Shown here piece after piece: positions 41,155 to 53,729 of a stretch of 64,000 bases of DNA. The position numbers were made by a program, and so were the translations under genes. The DNA comes from Polytrichum commune (lineage: Eukaryota > Streptophyta > Polytrichopsida > Polytrichales > Polytrichaceae). Within the stretch, counting starts at the first letter, position 1, and the number at the start of each line of letters is the position of its first letter. The notes beneath the pieces were generated by a model. That model was not told the origin of the DNA and made no database searches. It saw only the letters and a program-made list of their open reading frames with translations. Location: NCBI GenBank assembly GCA_950295325.1, contig OX485806.1, forward strand, positions 6,014,001 through 6,078,000, in the 5' to 3' direction.

Positions 41155-43544
41155 ATGCCAGAGTTCCTATCTGAGGTCGTGGGATGGAAGAAGGTGTACG
41201 TGCCCCTGTGCATTTTGATCACTTTCATGGCGGTCCTGTACACAATCAGTCTTCAGAACGAAAAATTGATTCCAGACTTTGGGCAGTCGCTTCTCGAGTC
41301 CCTCAACATACGCACCTCCAATCATACCTCGAGTGCAGAATATTCATCACCTAGTAGTTGTGGTGTGTGTCTTATGGTGAAAGTAGGCGACGACGGGTGG
41401 CAACCCCCAAGCGAGAAGAACCTTCCATTTCTGCTTCTTCCGAGGTTATTCGAAGCAGTTCAAAACCTGACAAAGAATTCGGCAACTCTGCTCACAGATC
41501 CAAAGTTGGCGAAGAAAGTTTGTGTGGGGGTGGATTATCCGTCCATTGTGTGCAAGATGGTTCGCGATTCGCTGGGGCCGGAGGCAAATTGTTGGAATTA
41601 TACACAAATCATACATCAGCAGGGTGGTGTTCGGGTACTCAATTTATAATTGAATTTCCATGAAGTGATTTGCAAATTGAGAGCTTCATCAGCTCTTGTA
41701 CTCAAACATTGTTCATTTCAAAATGAGGTAAACTTTAGTAAGTTGATGATATTTTGAATAGCTTTGTGTGGCGGGTTTGGGGGAAATTTCAGATTCGATG
41801 TGATGACATGGTGGTGGGAAACACGAGCCGGTTTGTGAACCAGATGTCCATTGCTGGGGCTCGGAGTTTTCGGTGGCAGCGAATGCACATTGTCGATCTG
41901 GACACCATCGAGAACTCTCCCGGATTCGGCCGGACACATGATGAAGTGCGAGTTGATCAAGCGGCCAGGATTATGAGGCCCACAATCGTTACGGGATTTA
42001 GTGGAAACCACCTCTCAGTCGGCTTACTTTTGCTCCGCTCCATCGGCCGAGGCGCTCAAGACGCGAGAATCAACCATCTGAGGCCCGAGTTCAATGTTTC
42101 CGTCGTCGTGTGGACGATGGAGAGATTCGTGGACAAGGACGCGGATGACTTGCGGTGTGTGGTGGCTGAGATGAACGAGAAGTGGAAGGTGCCGACCGAG
42201 GTGCGGGAGTTCGATTTCTCGGCGTACCCGCCGTGGATGCAAATCAATCAAACTCTCGGGTATTTTGGAGGCACAGGTGATGAATAGTTTTGTGCACTAC
42301 ACTGATTATCCCATTCAGTATATATATTCTACTGGTATGTGGTTTGGTGTAACACCAAGAACAGATCATGAGAAGACACATGTTTAACAAAAGATTGGAC
42401 TACGTACTCAAAATATGATAACCTTACTAGGCTCAATAGTCAACGCAATTGAGGGGGAAAACATATGACCATTTGATGAGCATGAGACTCTTCAATGTGA
42501 TAATGAATAAGATATTCATATAAACTCCAAAAATCATGAGGAAGTAGCTACGGCCTTGATTTAGATTTGCTACTAATCCCATTTCGTACTAATCACGTGT
42601 TTCATATCCTAGGAGAAGTGGGCTAGTTGGAAAAAGTGACCATTGAAGACCCATCTTCGAGACACTGAACTATCTGCGGTGACACAGGCGAATATGCATG
42701 GAAGGCGGTGATGATTCATAGGGTTTTGGTGGAGCGAGGGTTTGCGCACTGGCAAGACGCCGGGTGCCGGTTCAAGACAACCGCATCCTTGATAGAGACT
42801 CTAGACTACACGGCTAAGCATGGATTTGCATCCCGGGGCAGCGGTGGAGCCATTTGGGACTGGACGTTTCCAGCTCAACTCCAATTTCTCCGTGCTGCCA
42901 AGGTCGACACATCTACGAAGAACTGCGACGCCTCCTCCATAGGCTTCACATTGGAGAGGTGCAGATTTATCCATCCTTCTCACTGCGTTGTGTCAAACAT
43001 TTTGAAGGCTGCAACATTTCTGAATAACATTGTTCAGATAGTGGGGAGCTCAATTTTATTGAGTATTATCGGTGACAGTGAGTGTAGTTCCAAATGATGG
43101 CATGATTGAGTTGTGTTTTTCAAGAGTCAACTTCACCTCAGTGAGGAGGCACTTAACTTGATGTTCTTGGGAAATGAGGCTCAAAAGCTATTCCTCTGCA
43201 AGGGGGTGGGTTCGTCTCAGGGGGCTAAACAATTGACATGTTGAAATCGAGTGTCTGCTTATGTGTTGATGGAGGATTCTCATTGTAGGTACAAGGATCT
43301 GGCCCGGCCTTGGTATGAGTGTTCCCTCATACGACAGTGCATAGCCCCAAATGGGTCAGACAGAAGCAACCATAGGCAAGACCAAGCTGCATTGACGGTA
43401 CTTGCTGCTTTGTCAAACAACAAATGTCAAGGCATTCATGAACAGGTCGGTGTGCACATGGACAACAATCTCAGAAATTTGGAGGGAGCAAATTTCACCT
43501 TATGTTATAAGGATCCTCGCCACATTGACAACAATGGCCATTAG
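41155..43544 (+). CDS. Type II membrane protein, DUF1647-like, putative glycosyltransferase
   Basis: Exons 41155-41634, 41793-42276, 42688-42958 and 43289-43544, with GT..AG borders and matching phases, give 496 aa. The ATG at 41155 is the first good start. Residues 15-33 (VPLCILITFMAVLYTISLQ) are a single hydrophobic anchor near the N-terminus, the layout of Golgi type II enzymes. The C-terminal half has GFSGNHLSVGLLLLRSIGR, FNVSVVVWTMERF, FDFSAYPPWM, GEYAWKAVMIHRVLVERGFA, HWQDAGCRFK, and RQCIAPNGSDRSNHRQDQAA. The E-Y-A-W-K plus W-x-D-A-G pattern resembles domains of unknown function related to nucleotide-sugar transferases (DUF1647 type), where the Asp-bearing motif takes the place of a DxD. 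No substrate can be inferred. Intron 2 consists almost wholly of a repeat A copy. Family name is from memory and moderately sure. Confidence 0.78.
42310..42665 (-). repeat. Dispersed repeat A, copy 6, filling intron 2 of the membrane-protein gene
   Basis: Near full-length reverse-orientation copy (TATGACCATTTGATGAGCAT, GTGTTTCATATCCTAGGAGA) occupying 356 of the 411 bp between the donor at 42277 and acceptor at 42687. Confidence 0.8.
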
Positions 43545-43699
43545 GCACACAAAATTCAATGTTCATATCTAGATTATAAAAAACTTGTGCATCATTAATT
43601 GCAAGCCATTTGTAGAAACCATTACTTTTCCAAAAAGCCATTACTTTTCCAAAAAGCGGGACCTCATTTTCAGGAATGAATGTCAAGCATAGACTAGTG

Positions 43700-44170
43700 G
43701 GTAAGCTCTTATTAGTCCGTGCAATACCATGTGGGAGTACAAAAATATTATATGAAGTTTGGCTTACAAAACATGCCATGTCATCAAGCACCTCGATGTA
43801 AAATCAACATACCTCAACAAAATCTTACAAGAAGAAAGTATACTTGTTGCAACTAAAAGGCTCTGAGAAACAACACAAAGAAGCTCACATATGCAAACTC
43901 CTCAAGGCAATCTACAGATTGAAGCAATCAAGGATGGCATGGTACACAAACATAAATTATTTATGATGAAAACTAAAGTTAACTTGCAAGGAGTTCTACC
44001 ATAACCTTTATTTCTCCATCTGCACCTTAGGATTCTTCATAATTCTAATTCTATATGTGGATGGCATTTTACTTCCTCACTTTAATGCCTTTTAGAACAT
44101 CACTACCAAATGTCCGAGGTTGCTAGTATGAAAGCATGTGAGCCTTCAATTTTTTCCCGGTTATGGTTTG
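43700..44170 (+). mobile_element. Ty1/copia reverse transcriptase remnant
   Basis: Broken plus-strand frames resemble the copia RT region in the right order: DVKSTYLNKILQEE (for the DVKTAFLNG-type motif), HICKLLKAIYRLKQSRMAWY, then ILYVDGILLPH in the position of the YVDD catalytic box, with the second Asp replaced by Gly. No LTRs found; frameshifts and stops interrupt it. Confidence 0.75.
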
Positions 44171-46624
44171 TAAATCCGTTGGGGGCCTATGACCATGGAA
44201 TTACATGTAAGGGTCTATAATCCAAATGAGCAACAAATGAAAATGTTGTTATGCCAATTCCGCACCAAAAAATGAACTAATATACTTTCAAACGTTGAGA
44301 TAATCTCAATGTAATTGAATACAATGTGTAGGCAAACTCATGTTGAAATAGGTGTAGCATGCTAGGATGTTCAAGTGCTACAATACACATCAATGTAAAA
44401 TTTTAATACATCATAACACTATCATAAGGGTGACATTTACAAAGTCCACAACACAAAGAACAACAAAAGTGGGTTGTAGATATAAATTGGATAAGAGGCA
44501 AAGTCAGCAAGCATTGCAAGCACTAAAATATGAATAACGCCTTAGAATGATTAAGTGATGAGTTTGAATGCCTTTGAAATGTCTTTGAATGTTTAAGCAA
44601 ATGAAAATTATGAATTTGAATGATAAAAAAAATTCCACCTATATTAATATTCAACAACTATGTTTTAAAGTCTATAAATGAAATATTCTATGTTGTTATC
44701 CCATAGACCCAAATAAAATCTCAAATTCAAATATGTAGATAATCGAGCAGTCAAACTATCTAATTTGTTTTGAAGTGCTTACTTTCAATATGAATTGTAT
44801 GGTGTTATGGTTACATTCCATCACATCCATAAAAAAAAATTGTTGAAGTTACTGGAAATCAAATATGAAATGTCAAATCAAATTATGAATATAAACTTAA
44901 ATATCGTCAAATTCAGAGGCACTAGGTTCAAAATAAACACAAACTCTAGTATCGTAATATTTACGAGGTGAAGGAGAAATTAAAGATGAATTAGATGAAG
45001 CATTAGCATTAGCATAAGCTTCAGCTAAAGCCTCATAATAAACATAGAGGCTATGGGAACTAAGAGAGGGGTTTTTAAATAATCCACAGTGCAGATAAAA
45101 TGACGAGGTTTGCATTGGCGATGGATTCATCCAACAACAAACAAAATACCATGTATTAGAGTATGTAATAAAAAATTAAAATCTAAAATCTAAAATTTAC
45201 AATTGAAGTTGTTGATAGGAAAACATGAAAAAAAAAAACTTACTCACATAAGTTAAATAATACGGAGTCTTTTATTGAAGAATCATCATCAAAGTCCATA
45301 CTCTCGCATGTAGTAGCAGAATCAAGACTCTTAGTTGTAAGTGTTTGAAGAGGCTATAGTACCTCATCAAAGAGTTTGGCATCACTTTTTAATGCTAGAA
45401 TAAACGATTGGATAAATGAGCCGCTCTAATAGAAAAACTTGGATGAAACACAATATTACAAATAGGAATATATGAGCATTGAAGTATAGATTTTAAAACA
45501 TATCAATTAATAATTAGATATTTTAAAATACGATACTTATAGAAGCAATCAAATATGCCACAATACCGCCTACATGGCTCAAACCATGAACACTTAGCTT
45601 TATTAGAACTTTAGACTTCCCATTTGCACCCTTTCACGGCTTACCATCTCTTTGTCTATATAATTGAATTGTTGTAGTAATATAATTAAAAAGAACTTCA
45701 TGTGTGGCTAAATCAACTTCTTCAATTGGGGGATGCATGCATGGTGATCACAAGCTCTTGAGGTTGCCTCGCAATAGGATATGAAAATAATCAAATTAAT
45801 AACAAAGTCTTGAACTTCAGAGTCTGGAAATCAAAATTAAATTAAAATTAAATAGTATACATCATATAAAAATAAATTCAAATATGAAGCAATTGAAATG
45901 AAATGTCATAATTGCTAATTACATTTTTGGACGGATTCATAGGATTTGCCAAATGCAAACAATTAATGATAGTCCACTCATTCTTGATTTTGAACATATA
46001 ATTTTTGAAAAAATCTGTCACTTCTCTCTTCACCGTAGAACTATTAGGAATAAAGAAATGAATGTTGCATCATCATGAAGATGGAGAAACACAAACACCA
46101 TCAGTATGTGAAGAAAATTTGGAATGTTGGGATCCTAACAGAGAATTTAAGATGGCGGATCCGAGACATTTGAAACCCAAAGACCATCTGGATAATCCGC
46201 AATGATGAAGTTCACAATAAGTTTCTTTTGCAATTGGACATAAAAAATATATATATATCTACCTTCAATACTTTACAAAGATAGAATACAAGAATTATAA
46301 TTCATGAATGAATATAATAATTCAAAGAAAAAATGAAATAACATGATGAATTAAAAGTGAAATTTTATAAAAATATAAAATAAAATGTAAAATAAAATAA
46401 ACTGATCTTTAATAGAATAGCCATAATATCGCCGTATGGTGCACGAAATGTATATGTTTACTTCTTATCTTTGATAATCCTCACAAAAAAATCATTCAAG
46501 ATTAAATATGAAAATGTATGATTTGCAGACAAAAGAGCCAAAATATTCATCATGCCTATAAACTTACGATCTTCAGAGGACTTTGCATAAATTATATAGT
46601 AATTAGCTAAGCATGTGTTATTCA
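44171..46624 (-). other. AT-rich stretch with unrecognised decayed coding traces
   Basis: Minus-strand fragments look protein-like but do not join: ALAEAYANANASSNSSLISP with PSASEFDDI at 44897-45130, and VDLATHEVLFNYITTTIQLY (about 45640-45720). The second could derive from a transposon gene, but I recognise no domain. No splice model could be made. Confidence 0.25.
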
Positions 46625-46805
46625 AATATTTTTTTCTCTGTACTCATTTCTCATAGGATATGAAACACGTTACTACCGTAGTACAAGATGATTACCAAAT
46701 GCAAAGCGTGTTCATAGCCATTTATCTCATAATCTCTGGAACTCGTATAATTATTTTAATCCATACCAAATTGAAGATTTTTGTGCTCATTAAATGGTCA
46801 ATCAA
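46625..46805 (+). repeat. Dispersed repeat A, partial copy 7
   Basis: Matches through TCATAGGATATGAAACACG and GTGCTCATTAAATGGTCA. Confidence 0.65.
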
Positions 46806-47122
46806 AGAAACATACACAGATTGTCGCCAATCCTCAAAGTAGTTGGGATTGTATAAACATCGGCATAAAACAACCCCATTCTTTACTTTCAAACATGTGT
46901 AGAATTACAATATATTGAACCAACGACTAGAGACATGTTATGGTGATTAATTAAAGAACCGTCAAGCTCACGTATTAATCCCCAACATTATGTGATAGTG
47001 GATTATAGAGTCAGCCTTAGCCACAATCAGATGTATAGCCAAGCCTTTGTAAGCATATGCGAGAGTCCAAGTGAAGGTCCAAGAGTTAGTAAGAAAAACA
47101 TGCCCTAGTAGGGTCCAAACTC

Positions 47123-47529
47123 ACGGGGAGGTCACTCCATTGTCAAGTTGAAAACCACGTGCGAACAAAGTTTGCTACTCCTATATTATATGCCATAGAT
47201 AATTTTTAAAATTATGATATTTTTCTATATATACATATCCATTGATAATATCTTTTGTATATTTTTTTGAAATTTTTGGTCATCTCCATTTTTTCTAGTA
47301 ATTTTTTAGTTCAATTATGCGTCAATCTAGTTAGAAACGGTATGTTTTCTGGAAAAAACAAATTATCAATTTTGGTTATCAATTTTTACTATGTAATAGA
47401 TACCAAGTATATGTACTCATTAATTTTTTTGATAAAATTTTGACCCATTTTGTTGATGCAACTTACAAAAAAATAGATTTTTTTTGTTCTCACGTGGTTT
47501 TCAACTTGACAATGGAGTGACCTCCCCAT
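47123..47529. mobile_element. Mutator-type MITE with perfect 10-bp target duplication
   Basis: GTCCAAACTC flanks the element exactly on both sides (47113-47122 and 47530-47539). The TIRs are about 47 bp and nearly identical: they start ACGGGGAGGTCACTCCATTG on the left and ATGGGGAGGTCACTCCATTG on the inverted right, and run on to AACCACGTG.GAACAAA. Length 407 bp with a very AT-rich noncoding interior. Long TIRs plus 9-11-bp duplications define Mutator-like elements. Confidence 0.9.
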
Positions 47530-47539
47530 GTCCAAACTC

Positions 47540-48404
47540 CAAATCAAATAAGTCATAATGCATGAATCCATAACTATAGAATAATACGTCTCTTTCTAAT
47601 CTTCTCAATGGATGAGTTCACTTAGAGACCACAAAGTTCTAGTTCATAGCTTATGGACATTTGACATGACCAAAAACATTACCAAATTCCATTTTAACTC
47701 GGTGAGATTAGAACCTTGCATTGTGGGGGATTAAGATGAACATAATGTGCACGGGGCTTTCAAGGTGCTTGTCAAAGCATTCTACTACAATATGTGTCAC
47801 AAAACCATGACCACCAAGTAGATTTTAGAAGTATTTTATGATGGGAACAAGTTTTATGAACTAGATAGCCATCAAGAGGAGACTGAAGGACAAGCCGCGG
47901 AAACGACGAGTCATCCACCTCCTTGAATTGGTCATCAAACATAATCGACCAGCTCATGTATAGAATCTTGAAATTATGAATGATATCATGCCTACAAGTA
48001 TGAAATATTGTGACAAGTTCTCATAACCTTTATGCTCTTGGATGAGCAATCAGTTGTGCTTGGGAATTTATGATGAGTATGTATTCTAACGAGTTATTGG
48101 GAGCAAGGGGGCATTGAAACATCGTTAACATTATTTTATTTTATTTTATTTTATTAAACATGATTTTGTCTTGTAACATGCCTTTTATGTCCTGGTAATG
48201 AACTTAAATACAGTAGTGCTGGCTCTTCCACCTCATGAACTGAAACTTGTGCTATCCGTTCATCCGTATTGCATACAAGCAGGACACATCCAAATCGTAT
48301 GACTAGACATTCATCCATCTAGATGAAACCCTAGCTGCTTGGGGAGTTGAAACTATAAGGAACGTCGCAACCTTCATGAAGTCTTCCTCTCTTCACTCCG
48401 GCGC
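47540..48404. other. Gene-free stretch
   Basis: A TTTTA pentanucleotide run is near 48135-48155. Nothing else recognised; the end may be leader or promoter for the small ORF at 48405 (AAACCCTAGC telo-box variant near 48328). Confidence 0.35.
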
Positions 48405-48572
48405 ATGGCGATAGCGTCACTTTTGATGGCCTTCCTCTCCTGTCGTCCTAGGCATCTCTCTCGGACTCAATCAAGACGCCTTTCAATGCGTTCTGCCCAT
48501 CGGGTTGCCTCTGTGCGCCGTTTGGGTCTTCGGTTTCTTTCAGAAACCCTAGATGTGTTTGCGGGGTATTAG
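48405..48572 (+). CDS. Small Arg-rich ORF, possible organelle presequence exon
   Basis: A 55-codon frame starts MAIASLLMAFLSCRPRHLSR and is rich in Arg and Ser with almost no acidic residues, as in mitochondrial or plastid targeting peptides. It lies in a locally GC-richer island with plant promoter-like telo-box words. No downstream exon could be joined. It may be exon 1 of an unrecognised gene, a remnant, or chance. Confidence 0.3.
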   Translation: MAIASLLMAFLSCRPRHLSRTQSRRLSMRSAHRVASVRRLGLRFLSETLDVFAGY

Positions 48573-51125
48573 TTGTGGTTTGTGGAAGTGGTAGTGTGAG
48601 GAAGGAAATGGGGAAACTTTCCCCGGATGATCGAAGTTGATTCCTCCGTCTACTATTTGCTCTCTCAAGCTAAACCAGTGTATCTGATCCTCCTCGTCAG
48701 TGACCACGCATGACGGTACGTGAACTTATACGCGGGTATCATCTCAGGCAACCTGCTACACACTCAATGTGTAAGCACGGCGTTCTGGTATCCGCAGAGA
48801 GACCTCTTGGATCTTTAATGACTCTGGATATTGAAGAACGAAGTCACGTAACCCAAGCATACATTTCAATAGCTACTTTCTCAAGTGGTTGTATCATGAT
48901 AGTGTCTGTACGACTCTCAAGCAAACAACCCGCACTTGTCTTGAAATTCTCGATCAATTCATCCCAAACCTAAAGCTACAAGGAGACATCTCTAGCAGCT
49001 ACAATGCACTAAAGAGCATAGACCGGATGGTGAATAGCCACTAAATTAGAAACTATCTCAAAATTACAGAACTTTCCAATCAATATGAATGAATTAAGTA
49101 ACCCTAAGATGGTTAAGTTCTTTCTTATCTTCAAATAACTGTCCTTCATGATGAGAGATACAAAATGGCCTTGGACAAGGTGGTATAAGTAGTCGATGTA
49201 ACGCGACATGATAGGCCTAGCCGTACTATCATTAACATTATTGTTGTCCATTCATCCCTGTCCAGTCTCCGAGAAAACATCACTGGGTAAATGATTGCTC
49301 ATTTCATGCTTATGAAAGTTGCCAAAGAGACTGCAGTGTTGTCAACACAACCTATGTGCATGAATCCTTGGCGAGTGAGCATATGTGAGAAGTGCAACAT
49401 CAGAGTGTTCACTACTTGCATTCGTCAAGTTAGGATAACTCCGTCATCACCAAGGCCATATTGAATCCACATACATCGTATGTGACATAATTGGACAACA
49501 TTCGCTTCTCAGTTCAAGAGTGTTTCGAAGACTTATCGGCTCCCCTCCAAATAATTGAATGGAGCAGAGAGAAAAATATTGCACTGTGTTCAAGCATGCC
49601 TTGAGACAGTACCACTTCAAATATGTTCTTGAAATATGAGAATATTTTTTTTAGTTTAATTCATCTTGGAATCGGTCTCAAAGCCTCGGAAGTATAAACT
49701 GCTCAAAGTTATTTCATAGCTGCAATAATTTTGAGCAGCTTAAGTCTTTTGAACCAACAGGAGGTCGTTGAAGAAAACAACCTCAACAACAGCTGCATCA
49801 AGTGGGAAGTAACTCCGTGACATATACGATGTATGGATTAAGTGAAATTTCTCAAATGCTAGATAAGTTCCTAATAAACGCTACGCTGAATATATAATAA
49901 GGGTCCTCTCGACAGTCTAGTAATTCATTACCGCGGCAGCAAACTCTCAAAGTAATTACAGTAATTGAATTCTTCAGTGTATTGTTTTGCAATTCTAGTA
50001 TTTGATTTTCGCATTCGTTCCTAGGTATCGTTTTCACTCCTACAGAATTCAAACGGCTAACATGAGGGAAGCTGCCAGCACAATCTACTATACAACAATG
50101 TCTCTTGGAGAGCACGCCGCGTGGTAGCAGCCGACGGTGCAATAGCAACATGGTTGCCGTTACAGGTGGCGAACGCCAATCAAACATTAAGCTTTCACCT
50201 CACAGAGCGCATGTATCATATGTCTTGTGACAACGTATCGTGCCCTACCATGACTACCATTCCTGATAGATGTCCTTGCCACATTCGATACTGCAAACAT
50301 CCTTGCGGCATCAACTTCCTCTACGCAGCATGCTACTGAGAGCCAGAGCTAACCAGCAACCTGCACAATAGATCCACTCGAAATACATGTTGAGCAAAGC
50401 TATTGCAAGCTATCTATGAGATCTCTCTCCACCAGGCAGAACCTACTTCGCGACGGAATTGCATCCTCTGTAATTCTAGGTCGACTAATGGAATAGACCA
50501 CTACACCTAAGTCCTGGCAAGTGAGCTCATGAGCTAATCCCATTAATGGGGCCTTGAAATCCTCCTATGATCATTTGCGATTCAAGTAAAACACAATGTA
50601 AAGGAAATATAACTTTTCAAAAGAAACAACGTCCTGCTTTGCACATGGATACCCTACAGTGGTCACAGCCCAGAAATACCAACTAAACCAAGCAGCTGTG
50701 ACGACCGTGTTACCTATCTTACACAGCACAAAAGATTCACCGATAATCGGTAGTTTAGATCCATCACGGCCAATCTAAGCAACCCAACAAAACGGGAAAA
50801 CGAACTGTTAGTAGAGCGGGATCTTAACAACAACGAAAAATTCCAGTGCAAAACATAGGAAGGTAATAGGAATCCTGAACAAAGACACCGGCGACAAAAG
50901 TTGCTAAAATATTACCAAAGCGGCCAGGACCACCATCACCCTAGTATTCCCTCAATCCTGTGAGGATTTTGGGTGCGGTTACGAATGCATAGGATTCAAT
51001 GTACAATGAAAACACAAGCTATTACTATGGCATGGCATCACGCTGAGGAATGGATAGAAACTCTAAAATAGGTGGTGTTATCAAACACCTTTTAAATGGT
51101 TCGGAAAGGGGAGAACGGTACACAT
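48573..51125. other. Unassigned stretch
   Basis: Several open frames (48710-48973 plus, 49852-50187 minus, 50121-50339 plus) lack recognisable domains. Base composition is more balanced than in the surrounding repeats, so an unrecognised or decayed gene, or a noncoding transcript, is possible. Confidence 0.3.
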
Positions 51126-51710
51126 CTACTCGGACTCTCCTCCCTTGGAAGTCTTTCCTCCAGGTCCAGTGGCAGTCTTCTTCGGCAAAAGCACGGTGTG
51201 AATGTTGGGAAGAACACCACCGTTGGCTATTGTCACCTGGCCAAGCAGCCTGCTCAACTCCTCGTCATTCCTCACTGCCAGTTGAATGTGGCGCGGCACA
51301 ATTCGAGTCTTCTTGTTGTCTCTTGAGGCGTTTCCGGCCAACTCAAGAACCTGTATCGCCCCATATCGAAATGGTCAAACACAATCCAAAAAAAAAAGCA
51401 AATACAATCATACCTCAAAAACCGCATACAAAAAAATTTCGGCAAACAAACAGAAATCACGCCTTAGTAAGGCTTCTCCAACCCCAATAACAACTTTTAG
51501 CATCACAACACGAGCGAAAAAGTCGACACATACCTCAGCTGCGAGGTATTCAAGAACGGCAGCCAAGTACACTGGGGCACCAGCTCCAACCCTGGTGGCG
51601 TACTTTCCCGCCTTCAAAAAACGAGCAATTCTTCCCACAGGGAACTGCAATCCAGCCTTGCTAGACCGCGACACGGCCTTCTTGCCGGAGCTTTTACCTC
51701 TTCCAGACAT
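51126..51710 (-). CDS. Histone H2A
   Basis: Exons 51710-51534 and 51350-51126 join in phase 0 to 133 aa. It has the N-terminal [20 protein letters not shown] tail, [58 protein letters not shown] and [15 protein letters not shown]. The intron lies between AAE and VLEL, a position I recall in plant H2A genes. The tail ends TSKGGESE with no SQ-[ED]-aromatic motif, so it is not H2A.X, and it lacks H2A.Z hallmarks. It forms the H2A-H2B dimer of the nucleosome. The retained intron suggests a transcript that is polyadenylated, as is usual for plant histones. Confidence 0.96.
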
Positions 51711-51881
51711 GATGGCAACTTAAAACACAAAGACACAGAAACGGGAAACAAAAAAAAAAAAAGGAGATGGAGAGCGAAGAACACGAAGCTCTAGGGTTTC
51801 GAATGCTGTAGACAACACCGCGCTGAAAGCAAATTCACTGCGAGCGCGAAGACAAACTTCGTAGTCAGGAAGTTCACTTCA

Positions 51882-51919
51882 GTATATAAGCACTTGGGGC
51901 TTTGCTCCGGCGCACCAAT
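51882..51919 (-). promoter_or_regulatory. H2A core promoter: TATA box and inverted CCAAT
   Basis: TTATATAC on the minus strand (51889-51882) lies about 170 bp upstream of the ATG, and CCAAT occurs on the opposite strand at 51915-51919. Position and spacing suit a histone promoter. Confidence 0.55.
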
Positions 51920-52424
51920 GAGAGGGCGACCACGGGGATCGACCCGGGAGGGATCTCAGCCGTTCAAAGAAACGATCCAACGACGGAGTACGAAAGTTGG
52001 GTAGCGTCCGATGCCTTGCATCGGACGGCAGGCGAGGCCGGGGGAGAGAGGGAAAGTTCTGTTCCCGCGCCCGCGCCCGTCGTCCCGGACACTTTGAAAG
52101 GTCCCGCCCAAACAGCCAGGGCTTGAATTATTGGCCATGGTTATGCTTTTCAAATGGGGGTCCTAGGTTTGAAACTAAATATGATCAACTTACTAGTTCA
52201 CCTGCCACGCGAGCACACTATAACTGGAACGGTAAAGTCAATGTAGTGTAGTCTACTGTGGATGACAATACACTACATTCATCGGTACTCAACGCCACAT
52301 ATCTGTATGTATTCATCCAATGGTAAGTACGTTCATCCCCTTTTCGAAAATTTGTGGGAAAAACTTTGTATATGTTTCATCCACCGAATGAACGAGAACC
52401 TGTGCCATCCATAGAGACTGCTTG
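51920..52424. other. H2A upstream stretch
   Basis: GC-rich to about 52110 and then ordinary. No gene seen; frames on both strands here lack domains. Confidence 0.4.
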
Positions 52425-52800
52425 CTAAGGGTAGATGGGTCTTAAAATGGTTACTTTGTTCAACTAAGCCCATTTCTCCTAGGACATGAAACATTCGATT
52501 AGTGCGAGAGGGTTAGCATATCCAATCCAAGGGACGTTGCCATGTTCCTTGTAATGTTTGGGGTTCGTATGAGTATCTTATTCGTTATGAAAGTGAAGTT
52601 TCTCGTGCTCATTAAATGGTCATATAGGGTTCCCGGATTATGTTGATTATCAAGTTTATATCAGTTATCATATTCTGAGCATGCAGTCTTGTCCTTTTTT
52701 TGACATGTGTCACTTTAGTATCCGTCCTTGGAGCCGTTCCAAATCACATACCACTCGAATACAGGTGTCCCATTAAGATCACATCAACCTTATGTAAATA
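52425..52800 (+). repeat. Dispersed repeat A, copy 8 (near full length)
   Basis: Runs from AGATGGGTCTTAAAATGGTT through CTCATTAAATGGTCATATAG to CAGGTGTCCCATTAAGATCA. This is the best copy for defining the family. Confidence 0.78.
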
Positions 52801-53440
52801 AGTAAATGCTTTTTGGATGTAAGGTACATTGGTATGATGTGATTAGGTTGCCTTCATGAATAGGTTGTCACTTAACCCATGAAACCCATATCATAAGCAT
52901 TCATAACTTTGCTTATGGCGACCACGTTAATAAAATAGTTGGTGTGTTTAGTTAGTGTGGTAGTGAAATCTCAAATTAGTGTGAAACGACGATAAAATTA
53001 GTGTGAGGCAACCTAATTGCATGTACCGGTGTAGATGGTCCTAACACGGTTACTTTCAAGAAGAGTATAATAATCTAATCCAACTAACAAATCTTGTACA
53101 ATAGACAATCCTCATAAGAATCACGTTAAGTTGGCTAAACCTCGCATTGCGACAAATTTACAAAACACATGTATACAATCTTTCTTAAGTGGTTACATCG
53201 GTGTGCCTAAAATTATTAGTGTTGAACATCAACTTTTTGACTATCCCCGCCAATGAGTTTTCGTATGAACCTTTTGAATAATACTGTAAATGTTGCTTAA
53301 TTTGTTATTTATAACTTTTATAATATGAAATATCATTATTATTATTAAAGCATTGAACCATTGGCACTCATACATGTGTGTGTGATTAAGGTTGAAGCTT
53401 TGAATAAGGAAAGTGTTTACATATCTCATGTCTACAATAG
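52801..53440. other. Gene-free AT-rich stretch
   Basis: Nothing recognised. Confidence 0.4.
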
Positions 53441-53729
53441 AGGGATGTTAGTGTGGCTCACACTAACTTTGAAATATCACATTAGTTTTCGGTGGTGTGG
53501 GTTCATCTCCCTTGCAATTAAGTTGACATCATAGTACTTTTTTTTAAACAAAAAAAGGACTTCATGGGTTGTGTACCGACTTCTACATCTAAACACGAGT
53601 GTGCATATCATCATTGTTATCATACTAAAAGAAAACATCACTTTCACCTATTGAAACTTCAAGTCAACTTCTAATATCAACTGTGGTAATCTTGATCTAT
53701 TGCTATTGCTATCTAATTTGATTTGAACT

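Noticed and set aside
51050-51723. Long plus-strand frames (146 and 145 codons)
   Set aside because: They are antisense to the histone H2A gene.
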